Assembly: GCF_018455725.1 (NCBI RefSeq)
Contig: NZ_JAHCLR010000020.1
Span: 35,675-99,674 of the forward strand
From: Mycolicibacter acidiphilus
GTDB lineage: Bacteria > Actinomycetota > Actinomycetes > Mycobacteriales > Mycobacteriaceae
Length of the DNA: 64,000 nucleotides
Direction of reading: 5' to 3'
The position numbers were made by a program, and so were the translations under genes. This document shows, piece after piece, positions 54,678-63,947 of this stretch. Within the stretch, counting starts at the first letter, position 1. Every line of letters starts with the position of its first letter. The notes below the pieces were generated by a model. That model had not been told where the DNA came from. It searched no databases and saw only the letters and a list, made by a program, of their open reading frames with translations.

Positions 54678-55388
54678 TCATCCGGCCGGGCAGGTTGCCG
54701 CCGCCCGGCGCAGCACATCGGCGGACGGCCGGTCCAACCGCAGCCCGTAGCCGCGCACCACGGCAATGTAGGCCATCGCGTACTGGCAGTCGAACGATTT
54801 ATTCGGCGGCATCCACAGCGCCGGTTGGGCGTCGCCCTTGTCCTGGTTGCCCTGACCGGCGACCGCCAGCAGGTTGGCGGGATCGTTGGCGAACCGCAGC
54901 CGCTTGCGGAACGGCCAGCCCGAGGCACCCATGTCCCAGGCGTAGGCCAGCGGCACGATGTGGTCGATCTGCACTGCCTCACCGATTTTCGCGCCGCGGG
55001 TGAACGCGACCGTGGCGTTGGTGTACGGGTCGTGCAGGGTTCCGGTCGCGACGGCCTCCGGGCAGCGCTTCGTCGACACATGGGTGATGTCGACGAGGTC
55101 CCGGTTGAGGATGTCGTCGCGGGTGTCGCACCCGTTGTGGCCGCCGGGTGCGTCGTTGTCGTCGTCCCAGGCGTCACCGTATGCCGACCGGTGATAGTCG
55201 TTGCGCCGCACCCGCTCCGGGACGACGGTGATGCCGGCCAGCACGTCGGTGCCGGGCTGCACCGTCGGGACACCGGCCGCCGCGGCCAAGTCGCGACTGC
55301 GGTGTCCGGTGGTCGACACCGCCTGATAGGCGACCAGCACGGCCACCACCGCCGCTGCCGCCAGCCAGACCAGCGTTCTCGGTTTCAT
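54678..55388 (-). CDS. Exported/membrane HNH endonuclease (DUF1524-like)
   Basis: A 236-residue protein with an N-terminal hydrophobic segment (LVWLAAAAVVAVLVAYQAV), then an HNH-type nuclease domain: GCDTRDDILNRDLVDITHVS, GEAVQIDHIVPLAYAWDMGA (DHIVPL, the HNH first half), RFANDPANLLAVAGQGNQDK (N-L) and WMPPNKSFDCQYAMAYIAV. It matches Rv2972c in place. A nuclease facing outward may digest extracellular DNA. ATGA overlap with recG. Confidence 0.88.
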   Translation of the reverse strand: MKPRTLVWLAAAAVVAVLVAYQAVSTTGHRSRDLAAAAGVPTVQPGTDVLAGITVVPERVRRNDYHRSAYGDAWDDDNDAPGGHNGCDTRDDILNRDLVDITHVSTKRCPEAVATGTLHDPYTNATVAFTRGAKIGEAVQIDHIVPLAYAWDMGASGWPFRKRLRFANDPANLLAVAGQGNQDKGDAQPALWMPPNKSFDCQYAMAYIAVVRGYGLRLDRPSADVLRRAAATCPAG

Positions 55389-57616
55389 GATTTATCCAAG
55401 TATTCGATGTCGTTGAACGGCGTCGCCAGCAGCGCCAATCCGGGATCGTCGGGATCTGCGGCGAACAGATCGATGCAGAACGTGCGGGCTGCCTCGATGA
55501 CCTCCCCATGCTCGGACAGCGACAGCAACTTCAGCCCACCCTTCCAGCCGGATTGGTTGCGGCCCAGCACATCTCCCTCACCACGCTCCTTCATGTCCAA
55601 ATCCGCCAGCAGGAACCCGTCGAGTGAGCCGGCCACGGCTTTCAGCCTCCGGGCGGCCGGCGAGGTCGACTTGCTCGACGTCAGCAGCAGGCAGAGGCTG
55701 GCATGCGCACCCCGGCCGATACGGCCGCGCAGCTGGTGCAGCTGGCTGATGCCGAACCAGTCGGCGTCGGCGATCAGCATGACGGTCGCGTTAGGCACGT
55801 CGACGCCGACTTCGATGACGGTGGTGCAGACCAGCACGTCGACGTCGCCGGCGCGGAACGCGGTCATCACCGCGTCCTTCTCCTCGCCGGAGAGCCGGCC
55901 GTGCATCAGCCCCAGTCGCAGGCCGGACAACTCCCCGGCGCGCAGCCGCTGGTATAGCCCGACGGCGGTCTCCGACGGGCGGGTGTTCTCCGCCGGCTGA
56001 CCGGATTTGCCGTCCGGTTCGGTCTCGTCGATGCGGGGTGCCACCACGTAGGCCTGGCGGCCGGCGGCCACCTCCTCCCGGATGCGGGCCCACGCCCGGT
56101 CCACCCAGGCCGGCTTCTCGGCGGCGAAGATGACCGAGGTGGAGATCGGCTGACGCCCCCGGGGCAGCTCCCGCAGCGTGGAGGTCTCCAGATCCCCGTA
56201 CACGGTGAGGGCGACCGTGCGCGGGATCGGGGTCGCAGTCATCACCAGCAGGTGCGGGGTGACACCGTCGGGGGCCTTGGCGCGCAACTGATCCCGCTGT
56301 TCCACCCCGAACCGGTGCTGCTCATCGACGACCACCATGCCCAGCCGGTGGAACGCGACGGCATCCTGCAGCAGCGCGTGGGTGCCGACGACGATTCCGG
56401 CCTGCCCGCAAGCGATCTCGGCGTACGCCTGCTTCTTGGCCGGCGCCGGCATCGACCCGGTGAGCAGGGTGACCGCGGTGGCGTTCTCGGCGCCACCCAG
56501 CTGGCCACCGAGCGCCAGCGGACCCAGCATGTCTCGGATCGACCGGCCATGCTGGGCCGCAAGGACTTCGGTGGGTGCCAGCAGCGCGCACTGGTAGCCC
56601 GCATCGACCAGTTGCAGCATCGCCAGCAGCGCCAGGATCGTCTTGCCGGAGCCGACCTCACCCTGCAGCAGCCGGTTCATCGGGCGGGTCGCCGCCAGTT
56701 CGCTCTGCAGCACCGCGAGCACCTCGCGCTGTCCGTCGGTGAGCTCGAACGGCAACCGCTGCAGCAACTCCGCCGTCAGCCCGTCGTCACGGCGCGGTGC
56801 CGGTGGACCGGTCTCGGACAGTTCGCCGTGCCGCCGGACGGCCAGCGCCCACTGCAGACCGGCGGCCTCGTCGAACGTCAGCCGGTCCCGGGCACGGTCG
56901 CGGCGCTCCTTCGTCTCGGCGAGATGGATGTCGCGCAGCGCCTGATCCTCACCGATCAGCCCGCGCTCGCGCAGTACCGCCTCGGGCAGCGTCTCGGGCA
57001 CCGGATCGAGCACCTGGAGAACCTGCCGGATGCAGCGGAAGATGTCCCAGCTCTGCACTTTGGTGGTGGCCGCGTAGATGGGGTAGCAGCTGCGTTCGAA
57101 CTCCGACTGCAGCACCGTGCCGCTGACCGCCTCGGAGGCATTGGCGATGTTGCGCAGCGACTGGCTGCCGAAATTCCGCTGCTGGGATGCGTCGTCGGCT
57201 TCTTTGAGCACCAGGAAGTCCGGATGGGTCAGCTGCACGGCGCCCCGGTACAACTTCACCTCCCCGGACAGCATCACCCGGGTGCCTTTGGTGAGCCGCC
57301 AGCGCAGACCCCGGGGGTTGAAGAACGTCGCAGTGACCTTGGTCTGGTCACTGCCGACGGTGACCACGAGGTACTGACCCTTGCGGCGCTGCATCTCCTT
57401 GACCACCGCGGAACTGATCGTGTCGACGACCGTGATGTGATCGCCCTCGGCGGGGCGGGCGTCGGCGGGACCGCGCACCCCGGTGCCCTCCACATAGCTG
57501 CGCGGGTAGTGCCGCAGCAGATCACCGACGGTACGGATACCGAGCGCCTCGTCGAGCTTGCCGGCGGCATCGGCGCCGACGATGAAGTCCAGCCGGTCGG
57601 CCAGCGTCACCGCCAC
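55385..57616 (-). CDS. recG: ATP-dependent DNA helicase RecG
   Basis: RecG reverses stalled forks and moves Holliday junctions. The 743-residue protein has the N-terminal wedge/OB domain (about 60-160), Walker A LLQGEVGSGKTILALLAML, VVVDEQHRFGVEQRDQL (DEQH), TATPIPRTVALTVYG, LMHGRLSGEEKDAVM and TTVIEVGVDVPNATVM, DRLHQLRGRIGRG-type motif VI (LHQLRGRIGRGAHASLCLLL). GTG 57616 shares one base with the DAK2 gene stop (TAGTG). Confidence 0.96.
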   Translation of the reverse strand: MAVTLADRLDFIVGADAAGKLDEALGIRTVGDLLRHYPRSYVEGTGVRGPADARPAEGDHITVVDTISSAVVKEMQRRKGQYLVVTVGSDQTKVTATFFNPRGLRWRLTKGTRVMLSGEVKLYRGAVQLTHPDFLVLKEADDASQQRNFGSQSLRNIANASEAVSGTVLQSEFERSCYPIYAATTKVQSWDIFRCIRQVLQVLDPVPETLPEAVLRERGLIGEDQALRDIHLAETKERRDRARDRLTFDEAAGLQWALAVRRHGELSETGPPAPRRDDGLTAELLQRLPFELTDGQREVLAVLQSELAATRPMNRLLQGEVGSGKTILALLAMLQLVDAGYQCALLAPTEVLAAQHGRSIRDMLGPLALGGQLGGAENATAVTLLTGSMPAPAKKQAYAEIACGQAGIVVGTHALLQDAVAFHRLGMVVVDEQHRFGVEQRDQLRAKAPDGVTPHLLVMTATPIPRTVALTVYGDLETSTLRELPRGRQPISTSVIFAAEKPAWVDRAWARIREEVAAGRQAYVVAPRIDETEPDGKSGQPAENTRPSETAVGLYQRLRAGELSGLRLGLMHGRLSGEEKDAVMTAFRAGDVDVLVCTTVIEVGVDVPNATVMLIADADWFGISQLHQLRGRIGRGAHASLCLLLTSSKSTSPAARRLKAVAGSLDGFLLADLDMKERGEGDVLGRNQSGWKGGLKLLSLSEHGEVIEAARTFCIDLFAADPDDPGLALLATPFNDIEYLDKS

Positions 57617-59289
57617 TACTCGACTCCGATCAGCAGGGCGTCGCCGCGGTGCCCGGTGCGGTAGGTCATCAATTCGGAGCCCGGATGCCGATCGTGCACG
57701 TGCCGGGCCAGCACGGCGGTCAGGCCGTCGACCGTCGCACCGTCGATGTCGGCGCCGAACAGCACCGTCACCAACTCACCGCCGGCGGCCAGCAGCAGGT
57801 CGATCAGACCGGTGGCGGCCTTGTCGACACTGTCGGCAACGATCAGCACCTCATCCCCCGCGATGCCCAGTCCGTCGCCCGGCCGGCAGGAACCCGCCCA
57901 GGTCAGCGCGGCCTCGGTGGCGATCCGCACCGAACCGTGCCGGGTGGCGCCGGCGGCCCGGGTCATCATGTAGCCGTCGTCGACCACCGGCCGGTCCTGA
58001 TCGTGGACCGCCAGCGCCGCCAGTCCCTGCACCATCGACCCGCACGGCACCGGCACCACTTCGATACCCCAGCCGATCGCGGCGGTGCAGCCCGCGACCA
58101 GTTCCTCGGCGGCGACGTAACCGTTGGGCAGCACCATCACCTGTGCGGCGCCGGTGTCGACCACCGCACGCAGCAGCTGCTGGGCGCTGATCGTGGCGGG
58201 CAGGTCGACGGTGTGCCGGTCGGGCCGCAGCACGCAGGCGCCTTCGCCGTCGAAGAGTGCGGCCGCGCCGTCGCCGTCGGCCACCGCCAGCACCGCCCGC
58301 TCCCGGGCCCAGCTGCCCGGCGCCGGACCGGCCGCGCCGACCAGCGCCGAGATCTGGATGCGCCGCGGCCGGCCGAACTCCAGGCCGGCTTCGACGGCGG
58401 CGCCGGCGTCGTCGGTGTGCACGTGCACCGAGTAGCCGCCGACCACTCCCGCGGTGGCGATCGCCACGGATTCGCCGAGCTGGCCCAGCCGTTCCCGCAG
58501 TGCCTCGACACCGGTGGGATCGCACTCACCGAGCAGGTACATCACCTCGAAGTGCGGGACCGGTGCGGCGACGACCGTCTCGGCGGTCCGCCGGCGCGGC
58601 GCCGGTGTGTAGGCCGGACGGCTGACCGGCTGCCCGGTGATGGTGCTGCGCAGCGCGTCGAGCAGCACCAGCAGTCCGCGACCGCCGGCGTCGACCACCC
58701 CGGCATCGGCGAGCACCTCCAGCTGGGCGGGCGTCTTCTCCAGTGCCACTGCCGCGGCGTCGGCGGCACCGGTGACCGCGGCGGCCAGCCCGTCGGCGGC
58801 GCACTGTTCGACAGCGTCGGCGGCGGCTGCCAGCACCGAGACGATGGTGCCGGAGATCTCCTGACCGCCCATCGACGTGACGACCAGGTCGACGCCGTGC
58901 CGCAGCCCGGAGCCGAGGGTGACCGCGTCGATGTCGGTGGACTGATCGGCGGCGGCGTCGGCGATGCCACGCAGGATCTGCGACAGGATCACGCCGGAGT
59001 TGCCCCGCGCCCCGTGCAGCGCGCCCGCCGACAGTGCCGCGGCGACGTTGGCGACCTCACCCGAGGCCGCCTCCGTATTGGCCTCGGCCAGCGCCGAACG
59101 CATGGTGAACAGCATGTTGGTGCCGGTGTCGGAGTCCGCGACGGGGAAGACGTTGAGCTGGTTGATCTCATCGGTGTGGGTGATGAGGTCGCCGACGCAC
59201 GTGTGCGCCCAGTCCCGCAGCGCGCCGGCGTCCAGCAGACGTTCGGGTCCACCCGCCTGCTGCGTCACCCGGGCCCGCCTTCCTCGCAT
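57616..59289 (-). CDS. DAK2-domain protein (FakA/YloV-like kinase)
   Basis: A 557-residue protein similar to the fatty-acid kinase subunit FakA. The DAK2/DhaL domain (about 20-210) has INQLNVFPVADSDTGTNMLF (Asp triad for Mg-ATP), ALHGARGNSGVILSQILRG and DAGVVDAGGRGLLVLL; the middle (FEVMYLLGECDPTGVEALRE, SVHVHTDDAGAAVEAGLEFG) and C-terminal (QVMVLPNGYVAAEELVAGCT) regions complete the FakA layout. It covers what I recall as Rv2974c and Rv2975c in one frame. Start ATG 59289; GTG 59268, with AGGAAGG upstream, is an alternative. No FakB/DegV gene is nearby. Confidence 0.88.
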   Translation of the reverse strand: MRGRRARVTQQAGGPERLLDAGALRDWAHTCVGDLITHTDEINQLNVFPVADSDTGTNMLFTMRSALAEANTEAASGEVANVAAALSAGALHGARGNSGVILSQILRGIADAAADQSTDIDAVTLGSGLRHGVDLVVTSMGGQEISGTIVSVLAAAADAVEQCAADGLAAAVTGAADAAAVALEKTPAQLEVLADAGVVDAGGRGLLVLLDALRSTITGQPVSRPAYTPAPRRRTAETVVAAPVPHFEVMYLLGECDPTGVEALRERLGQLGESVAIATAGVVGGYSVHVHTDDAGAAVEAGLEFGRPRRIQISALVGAAGPAPGSWARERAVLAVADGDGAAALFDGEGACVLRPDRHTVDLPATISAQQLLRAVVDTGAAQVMVLPNGYVAAEELVAGCTAAIGWGIEVVPVPCGSMVQGLAALAVHDQDRPVVDDGYMMTRAAGATRHGSVRIATEAALTWAGSCRPGDGLGIAGDEVLIVADSVDKAATGLIDLLLAAGGELVTVLFGADIDGATVDGLTAVLARHVHDRHPGSELMTYRTGHRGDALLIGVE

Positions 59290-59366
59290 CACCTCCGCTG
59301 GGAGCAAGCCTAGCCACTGCCACCGACGGCACAGGTCACGTGGCGTCACAGTGCTGGGGAGGCGTT

Positions 59367-59453
59367 TTGGTGGTTCCCCAACCGGCCGGGTATCCTGATC
59401 AGGTTGTCGGGCCACCCCCTGCGGTTGTTGGCCCTCAAGTAAACGTTTTGAGG
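59367..59453 (+). promoter_or_regulatory. Promoter-like boxes and SD-sequestering hairpin of rpmB
   Basis: TATCCT (59391-59396) could be a -10 box, with TTGGTG (59367-59372) 18 bases upstream as a weak -35. In the leader, CCTCAA (59433-59438) pairs perfectly with TTGAGG (59448-59453); the right arm overlaps the ribosome site GAGGAG before rpmB. Ribosome access could thus be modulated. Stem and boxes are read by eye. Confidence 0.4.
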
Positions 59454-59463
59454 AGTGTCACAT

Positions 59464-59655
59464 ATGGCTGCCGTGTGCGATATCTGCGGGAAGCGGCCCG
59501 GCTTCGGCAAGTCGGTGTCCCACTCGCACCGCCGGACCAGCCGGCGGTGGGACCCGAACATCCAGGTCGTGCACGCGGTGCGTCCGGGCGGCAACAAGCA
59601 GCGCCTGAACGCCTGCACGTCGTGCATCAAGGCCGGCAAGGTCGTCCGCGGCTAG
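59464..59655 (+). CDS. rpmB: 50S ribosomal protein L28 (zinc-type)
   Basis: A 63-residue L28: [35 protein letters not shown] and [16 protein letters not shown]. The CxxC...CxxC pattern marks the zinc-binding (C+) form; mycobacteria also have Cys-less paralogues induced in zinc limitation. ATG 59464 follows GAGGAG by 8 bases. Divergent from the DAK2 gene. Confidence 0.97.
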   Translation: MAAVCDICGKRPGFGKSVSHSHRRTSRRWDPNIQVVHAVRPGGNKQRLNACTSCIKAGKVVRG

Positions 59656-59673
59656 GGTTCGCCCGCCGCGAAG

Positions 59674-60564
59674 ATGACATCTCGTCTCACCACCCGCGCA
59701 CTGGTCGCCGCACTGGCCGCGCTGGGTGTCCTCAGTTGCGCCCCGATCGCAGCAGGTGACCCGGACACCGACGTCACCCCGACGGTCACGCTGGGTCCCT
59801 TACCGCCGCCGGTCAACAAGGCTCGGGTGGCGACGGCACCGGTGTCGGTCCTGCACCCCGGGGCGCCGATCATGGTCGGCGCCGACACCTCCGACGGCGG
59901 CGGCTACGACGTCACGCCCTGTCAGCTCGGTTTCTACATCGACTTCCCGGGTTCGGACGGGCAACTCCGGCCGGGTTTCCTCACCGCCGGCCCCTGCGCC
60001 GGCCGCGGTGTGCACACCCCGGTGTTCGTGACGAAGACGTTCGTCCCGAAGGAGATCTTCGAGCAGACCCAGATCGGTGAGATCAGCTACCTCGCAGCCG
60101 GCGACGGGCAGCCCGCGGCCGACGATCGGCCGTGGACGATGCCGACCTCACCACTGGCCGTGCTCACCCACCGATCCGACTGGCCACTGCCGGTCAGCAC
60201 CGAGATCGACGGGGAACCGGCGACGGATCGGCTGGTCACATCGGCGCGCTCGGTCTGGGGCGCACCGGCGTCCTGGACCAACGACTTCGGCTACGTCGTC
60301 ACGGGCCGGGTGCTCGATCCGGCGTCCACCTCGGAGTTGGCGAGCATCCCGGCCGGTGTCGACCGGGTGGTGATCGCCGCCGACGACCCGAGCGAGCCCC
60401 TCTACCCGATGACCCGCGGATCGGCCGTCATCGCCGAAGTGGGCGGCATCCGGCAGAACCTGGGCATCGTCGTCGCCGTCGACAACGATCGACACTGGCT
60501 GGTCGTCGACCTGATCAAGCCGTTTCTGGCTGCGCACCGGGCGCAGCTGCGGACCACCGCCTGA
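59674..60564 (+). CDS. Exported trypsin-fold-like protein with degenerate active site
   Basis: A 296-residue exported protein, possibly lipidated (GVLSC at 18-22). The segment TPCQLGFYIDF and PGFLTAGPCAGRG (C83 ... P107-C108) looks like the chymotrypsin-fold motif C...GFLTAGHC, with the catalytic His replaced by Pro. Near the C-terminus TRGSAVIAEVGGIRQNLGIV may stand where GDSGGP would be, without the clear Ser motif. So probably an inactive protease homologue. Eighteen bases after rpmB. Assignment is by eye and moderate. Confidence 0.65.
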   Translation: MTSRLTTRALVAALAALGVLSCAPIAAGDPDTDVTPTVTLGPLPPPVNKARVATAPVSVLHPGAPIMVGADTSDGGGYDVTPCQLGFYIDFPGSDGQLRPGFLTAGPCAGRGVHTPVFVTKTFVPKEIFEQTQIGEISYLAAGDGQPAADDRPWTMPTSPLAVLTHRSDWPLPVSTEIDGEPATDRLVTSARSVWGAPASWTNDFGYVVTGRVLDPASTSELASIPAGVDRVVIAADDPSEPLYPMTRGSAVIAEVGGIRQNLGIVVAVDNDRHWLVVDLIKPFLAAHRAQLRTTA

Positions 60565-60575
60565 CTATGGCCTGA

Positions 60576-61259
60576 CTACGGCAGCCGCCAGTCGATCGGT
60601 TCGGCTCCGGCCTGCCCGAGCAGTTCGTTGGCCCGGCTGAACGGTCGCGAGCCGAAGAACCCGCGCGACGCCGACAGCGGTGACGGGTGGGCGGATTCGA
60701 TCACCGCGCAGCCGCCGTCGACCAGCATCGGCTTGAGCGTCTGCGCGTCGCGGCCCCACAGGATCGCCACCAGCGGCCGGTCGCGGCCGACCAGCGCCCG
60801 GATCGCGCACTCGGTGACCGGCTCCCACCCCTTGCCGCGGTGAGAGGCGGCGTTGCCCGGCGCGACCGTGAGCACTCGGTTGAGCAGCATCACCCCGCGC
60901 TGCGACCAGGGACTGAGATCGCCGCACGACGGCTTGGGATAGCCCAGATCCCGGCCGTATTCGGCGAAGATGTTGTCCAGGCTGCGCGGCAGCGGGCGCA
61001 CCTCAGGGGCCACCGAGAAACTCAGCCCGACCGCATGGCCGGGTGTCGGATAGGGGTCCTGGCCGACGATCAGCACCCGAACCTGATCGAAGGGAAACGT
61101 GAACGCTCGCAGCACATTAGGCCCGGCGGGCAGGTAGCCGCGCCCCTGGGCCGCCTCATCGCGCAGAAACCGCCCCATCGCTGCGACCTGATCGCTGACC
61201 GGCGCAAGCGCCGCAGCCCAGCCCGGCTCGACGAGTTCGGGGAGTGGTCGTGCGCTCAT
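60576..61259 (-). CDS. ung: Uracil-DNA glycosylase
   Basis: Ung removes uracil from DNA. The 227-residue family 1 enzyme has [20 protein letters not shown] (catalytic Asp in GQDPYP), [36 protein letters not shown] and [20 protein letters not shown] (HPSPLS leucine loop). Matches Rv2976c; 21 bases after thiL. Confidence 0.97.
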   Translation of the reverse strand: MSARPLPELVEPGWAAALAPVSDQVAAMGRFLRDEAAQGRGYLPAGPNVLRAFTFPFDQVRVLIVGQDPYPTPGHAVGLSFSVAPEVRPLPRSLDNIFAEYGRDLGYPKPSCGDLSPWSQRGVMLLNRVLTVAPGNAASHRGKGWEPVTECAIRALVGRDRPLVAILWGRDAQTLKPMLVDGGCAVIESAHPSPLSASRGFFGSRPFSRANELLGQAGAEPIDWRLP

Positions 61260-61280
61260 AGCGTCCCAACGTATCGGGCA

Positions 61281-62237
61281 CTAGTCGTCGAACGACTGCC
61301 AGCCCTGCCGACCGGCCCACGGCACGCCGTCGACCAGCACCCGCCCCGGCCCGTCGAGCACCCGCCCGATCACCCGCCACCCGGCGGGGACCGCGCCCGG
61401 GAACGCCGCGACCAGCGCATGGTCTTCTCCCCCGCCGAGCACCCACGACCACGGGTCGACGCCGGTGGCTTCGGCCGGCCCGGTCAGCGCCGCCTGGTCG
61501 GAAGACAGTGCCGCGGTGGACACATCGATCGTCACCGCCGATGCCACCGCGACATGGCCGAGGTCGGCGATCAGCCCGTCGGAGACGTCGGTCATCGCCT
61601 GCGCCCCGGCGGCGGCGGCCACCGCCCCTTGCCCGTAGGGCGGCTCCGGCACCAGGTGCCGCTGCCGCAGGTCGGCGAAGTCGTCGATGCCGTTACGCCA
61701 CAGTTCATATCCGGCCGCCGAGCGCCCCAGCTCCCCGGTCACCGCCACCGTCGCCCCGGCCCGCGCACCGGACCGCAGCACCGGCGGCCGACCGCATGCG
61801 TCGCCCAGCACCGTCACCGACACCACCCAGCGGTCCGCCTGCACCAGGTCACCGCCGACGATGCCGGCGCCGAACCGCCCGGCCTCCGCCCACATCCCGT
61901 CGGCCAGCGCACCCACCGCCGCCGCCGGGGTGTCGACCGGAGCACCGAACGCGACGACGAACGCCGTGGGCCGCGCCCCCATCGCCTCGATGTCGGCGGC
62001 ATTCTGCGCAATGGCCTTGCGGCCGATATCGTTCGGCGTCGACCAGTCCAGCCGGAAGTGCCGGCCCTGCACCAGCATGTCGGTGGAGATCAGCACCCGG
62101 CCGTCGCCCGCCGCGACCACCGCGGCGTCGTCGCCGGGACCGAGCAGGGTGGTGTCGGGCTGACGGCGACCGGCCACCAGCCGATCGATCATGGGAAACT
62201 CTCCCAATTGGCCCAGGGTGGGCCCGTCACCGCTCAC
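61281..62237 (-). CDS. thiL: Thiamine-monophosphate kinase
   Basis: ThiL phosphorylates thiamine phosphate to the diphosphate cofactor. The 318-residue protein shows LLGPGDDAAVVAAGDGRVLI and STDMLVQGRHFRLDWSTPND (metal Asp), GRKAIAQNAADIEAMGARPT, GGDLVQADRWVVSVTVLG, AMTDVSDGLIADLGHVA and VLGGGEDHALVAAF. GTG 62237. Divergent from the DUF3515 gene; matches Rv2977c. Confidence 0.95.
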   Translation of the reverse strand: MSGDGPTLGQLGEFPMIDRLVAGRRQPDTTLLGPGDDAAVVAAGDGRVLISTDMLVQGRHFRLDWSTPNDIGRKAIAQNAADIEAMGARPTAFVVAFGAPVDTPAAAVGALADGMWAEAGRFGAGIVGGDLVQADRWVVSVTVLGDACGRPPVLRSGARAGATVAVTGELGRSAAGYELWRNGIDDFADLRQRHLVPEPPYGQGAVAAAAGAQAMTDVSDGLIADLGHVAVASAVTIDVSTAALSSDQAALTGPAEATGVDPWSWVLGGGEDHALVAAFPGAVPAGWRVIGRVLDGPGRVLVDGVPWAGRQGWQSFDD

Positions 62238-62264
62238 CCGTGGAGTGTAGAAGGAGTCCAGGCA

Positions 62265-62810
62265 GTGACCGAACCGGAGACGGCCCCCGAGTCGGGTTCG
62301 GACGGACCATCACGCGCCGTGCTGATCGCCGCCCTGGTGTTCGCCGTCGCGGCGGTCGGCACCGCGGTGGCGTTCGCGGCCGCACACCGGCCGGCACGGC
62401 AACCGGTCGCCCTGGCGGCGGTGCCCGCCCCGCACGCCGACGACCCGGCCTGCCATGCGCTGCTGAGCGCCTTGCCGCCGCGTCTCGGCGACTATCAGCG
62501 CAGCGCGCTTCTCCCCCCGGCCCCCGACGGGGCGGCGGCCTGGACCGGTGACGGCGAACCGGTGGTGCTGCGCTGCGGGCTGGACCGGCCCGCCGACTTC
62601 GTCGTGGGGTCACCGATCCAAGTGGTCGACCAGGTGCAGTGGTTCGCGGTCCGGGAAGCCGACCGCGCCACCTGGTTCGCCGTCGACCGGCCCGTCTACA
62701 TCGCGCTGACGCTGCCGCCGGGGTCCGGGCCGACGCCGATCCAGGAGCTTTCCGCGCTGGTCGCGACGACGATGCCCGCGGCGGCGATCAAGCCCGGTCC
62801 GCCGCATTAG
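62265..62810 (+). CDS. DUF3515 membrane/exported protein
   Basis: A 181-residue DUF3515 protein of unknown function: N-terminal polar stretch, a hydrophobic anchor (AVLIAALVFAVAAVGTAVAF), then DDPACHALLSALPPRLGDYQ, EPVVLRCGLDRP and VQWFAVREADRATWFAVDRP; two Cys probably pair outside. GTG 62265 follows AAGGAG (62251-62256). Matches the place of Rv2980. Convergent with ddl. Confidence 0.9.
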   Translation: MTEPETAPESGSDGPSRAVLIAALVFAVAAVGTAVAFAAAHRPARQPVALAAVPAPHADDPACHALLSALPPRLGDYQRSALLPPAPDGAAAWTGDGEPVVLRCGLDRPADFVVGSPIQVVDQVQWFAVREADRATWFAVDRPVYIALTLPPGSGPTPIQELSALVATTMPAAAIKPGPPH

Positions 62811-62822
62811 CCGGCAGGTGGA

Positions 62823-63947
62823 TCAGCGCAGGCCGGTCCCGCGGGCCAGTGCGGTGTCGATCATCGTCGCCAGCAGGGTCGGGTAGTCCATCCCACTGGC
62901 CGCCCACATCCGCGGGTACATCGAGATCGTGGTGAACCCCGGCATGGTGTTGATCTCGTTGATCACCGGGCCGTCCTCGGTGAGGAAGAAGTCCACCCGG
63001 GCCAGGCCCTGGCAATCGAGCGCGGCGAACGCCCGGATCGCCAACTGCCGCAATGCATCCGCGGTGTCATCATCAACCTTGGCGGGAACATCGAGTTCGG
63101 CCGCGTCGTCGAGGTACTTGGTGGCGAAGTCGTAGAACGAGTCGTCCCGGCCGCCCACCCCGGCCACCCGGATCTCCCCGATCGGGCTGGCCGCCACGGT
63201 GCCGTCCGGGAATTCCAGGACGCCGCACTCCACTTCGCGCCCGACGATGGCAGCCTCGACGATCACCTTCGGGTCGTGGCGGCGCGCCTCGGCGATGGCG
63301 GCGGGCAGTTCGTCCCAGCTCGCCACCCGGCTGACCCCGATCGAGGATCCGCCGCGGGCGGGCTTGACGAACAGCGGCAGCCCGAGCCGCTCCCGGTCGG
63401 CGGGTTCCAGCGTCTCCTGGGCCGGCCGCAGCACGGCGTAGGGTCCGATCGGCAGGCCCTCAGCGACCAGCAGCTTCTTGGTGAACTCCTTGTCCATCCC
63501 GGCCGCGCTGGCCAGCACCCCGGCTCCGACATAGGGCACCCCGGCCAGTTCGAGCAGACCCTGCACCGTCCCGTCCTCGCCGTACGGGCCGTGCAGCACC
63601 GGGAACACCACGTCGACCGAGCTCAGCACCGCGCCGGCGTCCCCGGACGATTCCCCGGCAGATAAAGCCACCAGTTGGCCGGCCCGCCGCGGGTCGGCGG
63701 GCAGCGCCAACTCAGTGCCGGACGCCGACGTCACCGCCGGAAGTTCCCGCCCGCTGATCGCCCACACGTCCGGGTCGCCGTCGGTCAGCACCCAGGAGCC
63801 TTCAACGGTGATGCCCACCGCGACCGCCTCGAAGCGGTCCGGGTCCAGGTTGCGCAGGATGCTGCCCGCCGAGACGCAGGAAATGGAGTGCTCGCTGCTG
63901 CGGCCGCCGAACACGACGGCCACCCGGGTACGTTCGCGGGAATTCAC
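62823..63947 (-). CDS. ddl: D-alanine-D-alanine ligase
   Basis: Ddl joins two D-Ala for peptidoglycan, the target of cycloserine. The 374-residue protein has [75 protein letters not shown] (ATP grasp), [11 protein letters not shown] and [23 protein letters not shown] 63947 fits family N-termini; the frame stays open to 63995. The 53 bases beyond show no assignable gene, though a gpsA-type neighbour would be expected next. Confidence 0.95.
   Translation of the reverse strand: MNSRERTRVAVVFGGRSSEHSISCVSAGSILRNLDPDRFEAVAVGITVEGSWVLTDGDPDVWAISGRELPAVTSASGTELALPADPRRAGQLVALSAGESSGDAGAVLSSVDVVFPVLHGPYGEDGTVQGLLELAGVPYVGAGVLASAAGMDKEFTKKLLVAEGLPIGPYAVLRPAQETLEPADRERLGLPLFVKPARGGSSIGVSRVASWDELPAAIAEARRHDPKVIVEAAIVGREVECGVLEFPDGTVAASPIGEIRVAGVGGRDDSFYDFATKYLDDAAELDVPAKVDDDTADALRQLAIRAFAALDCQGLARVDFFLTEDGPVINEINTMPGFTTISMYPRMWAASGMDYPTLLATMIDTALARGTGLR

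Noticed and set aside
60687-62264. Long upstream extension of the DUF3515 reading frame
   Set aside because: It runs antisense through ung and thiL; AAGGAG at 62251-62256 and the membrane-anchor position support the GTG at 62265.
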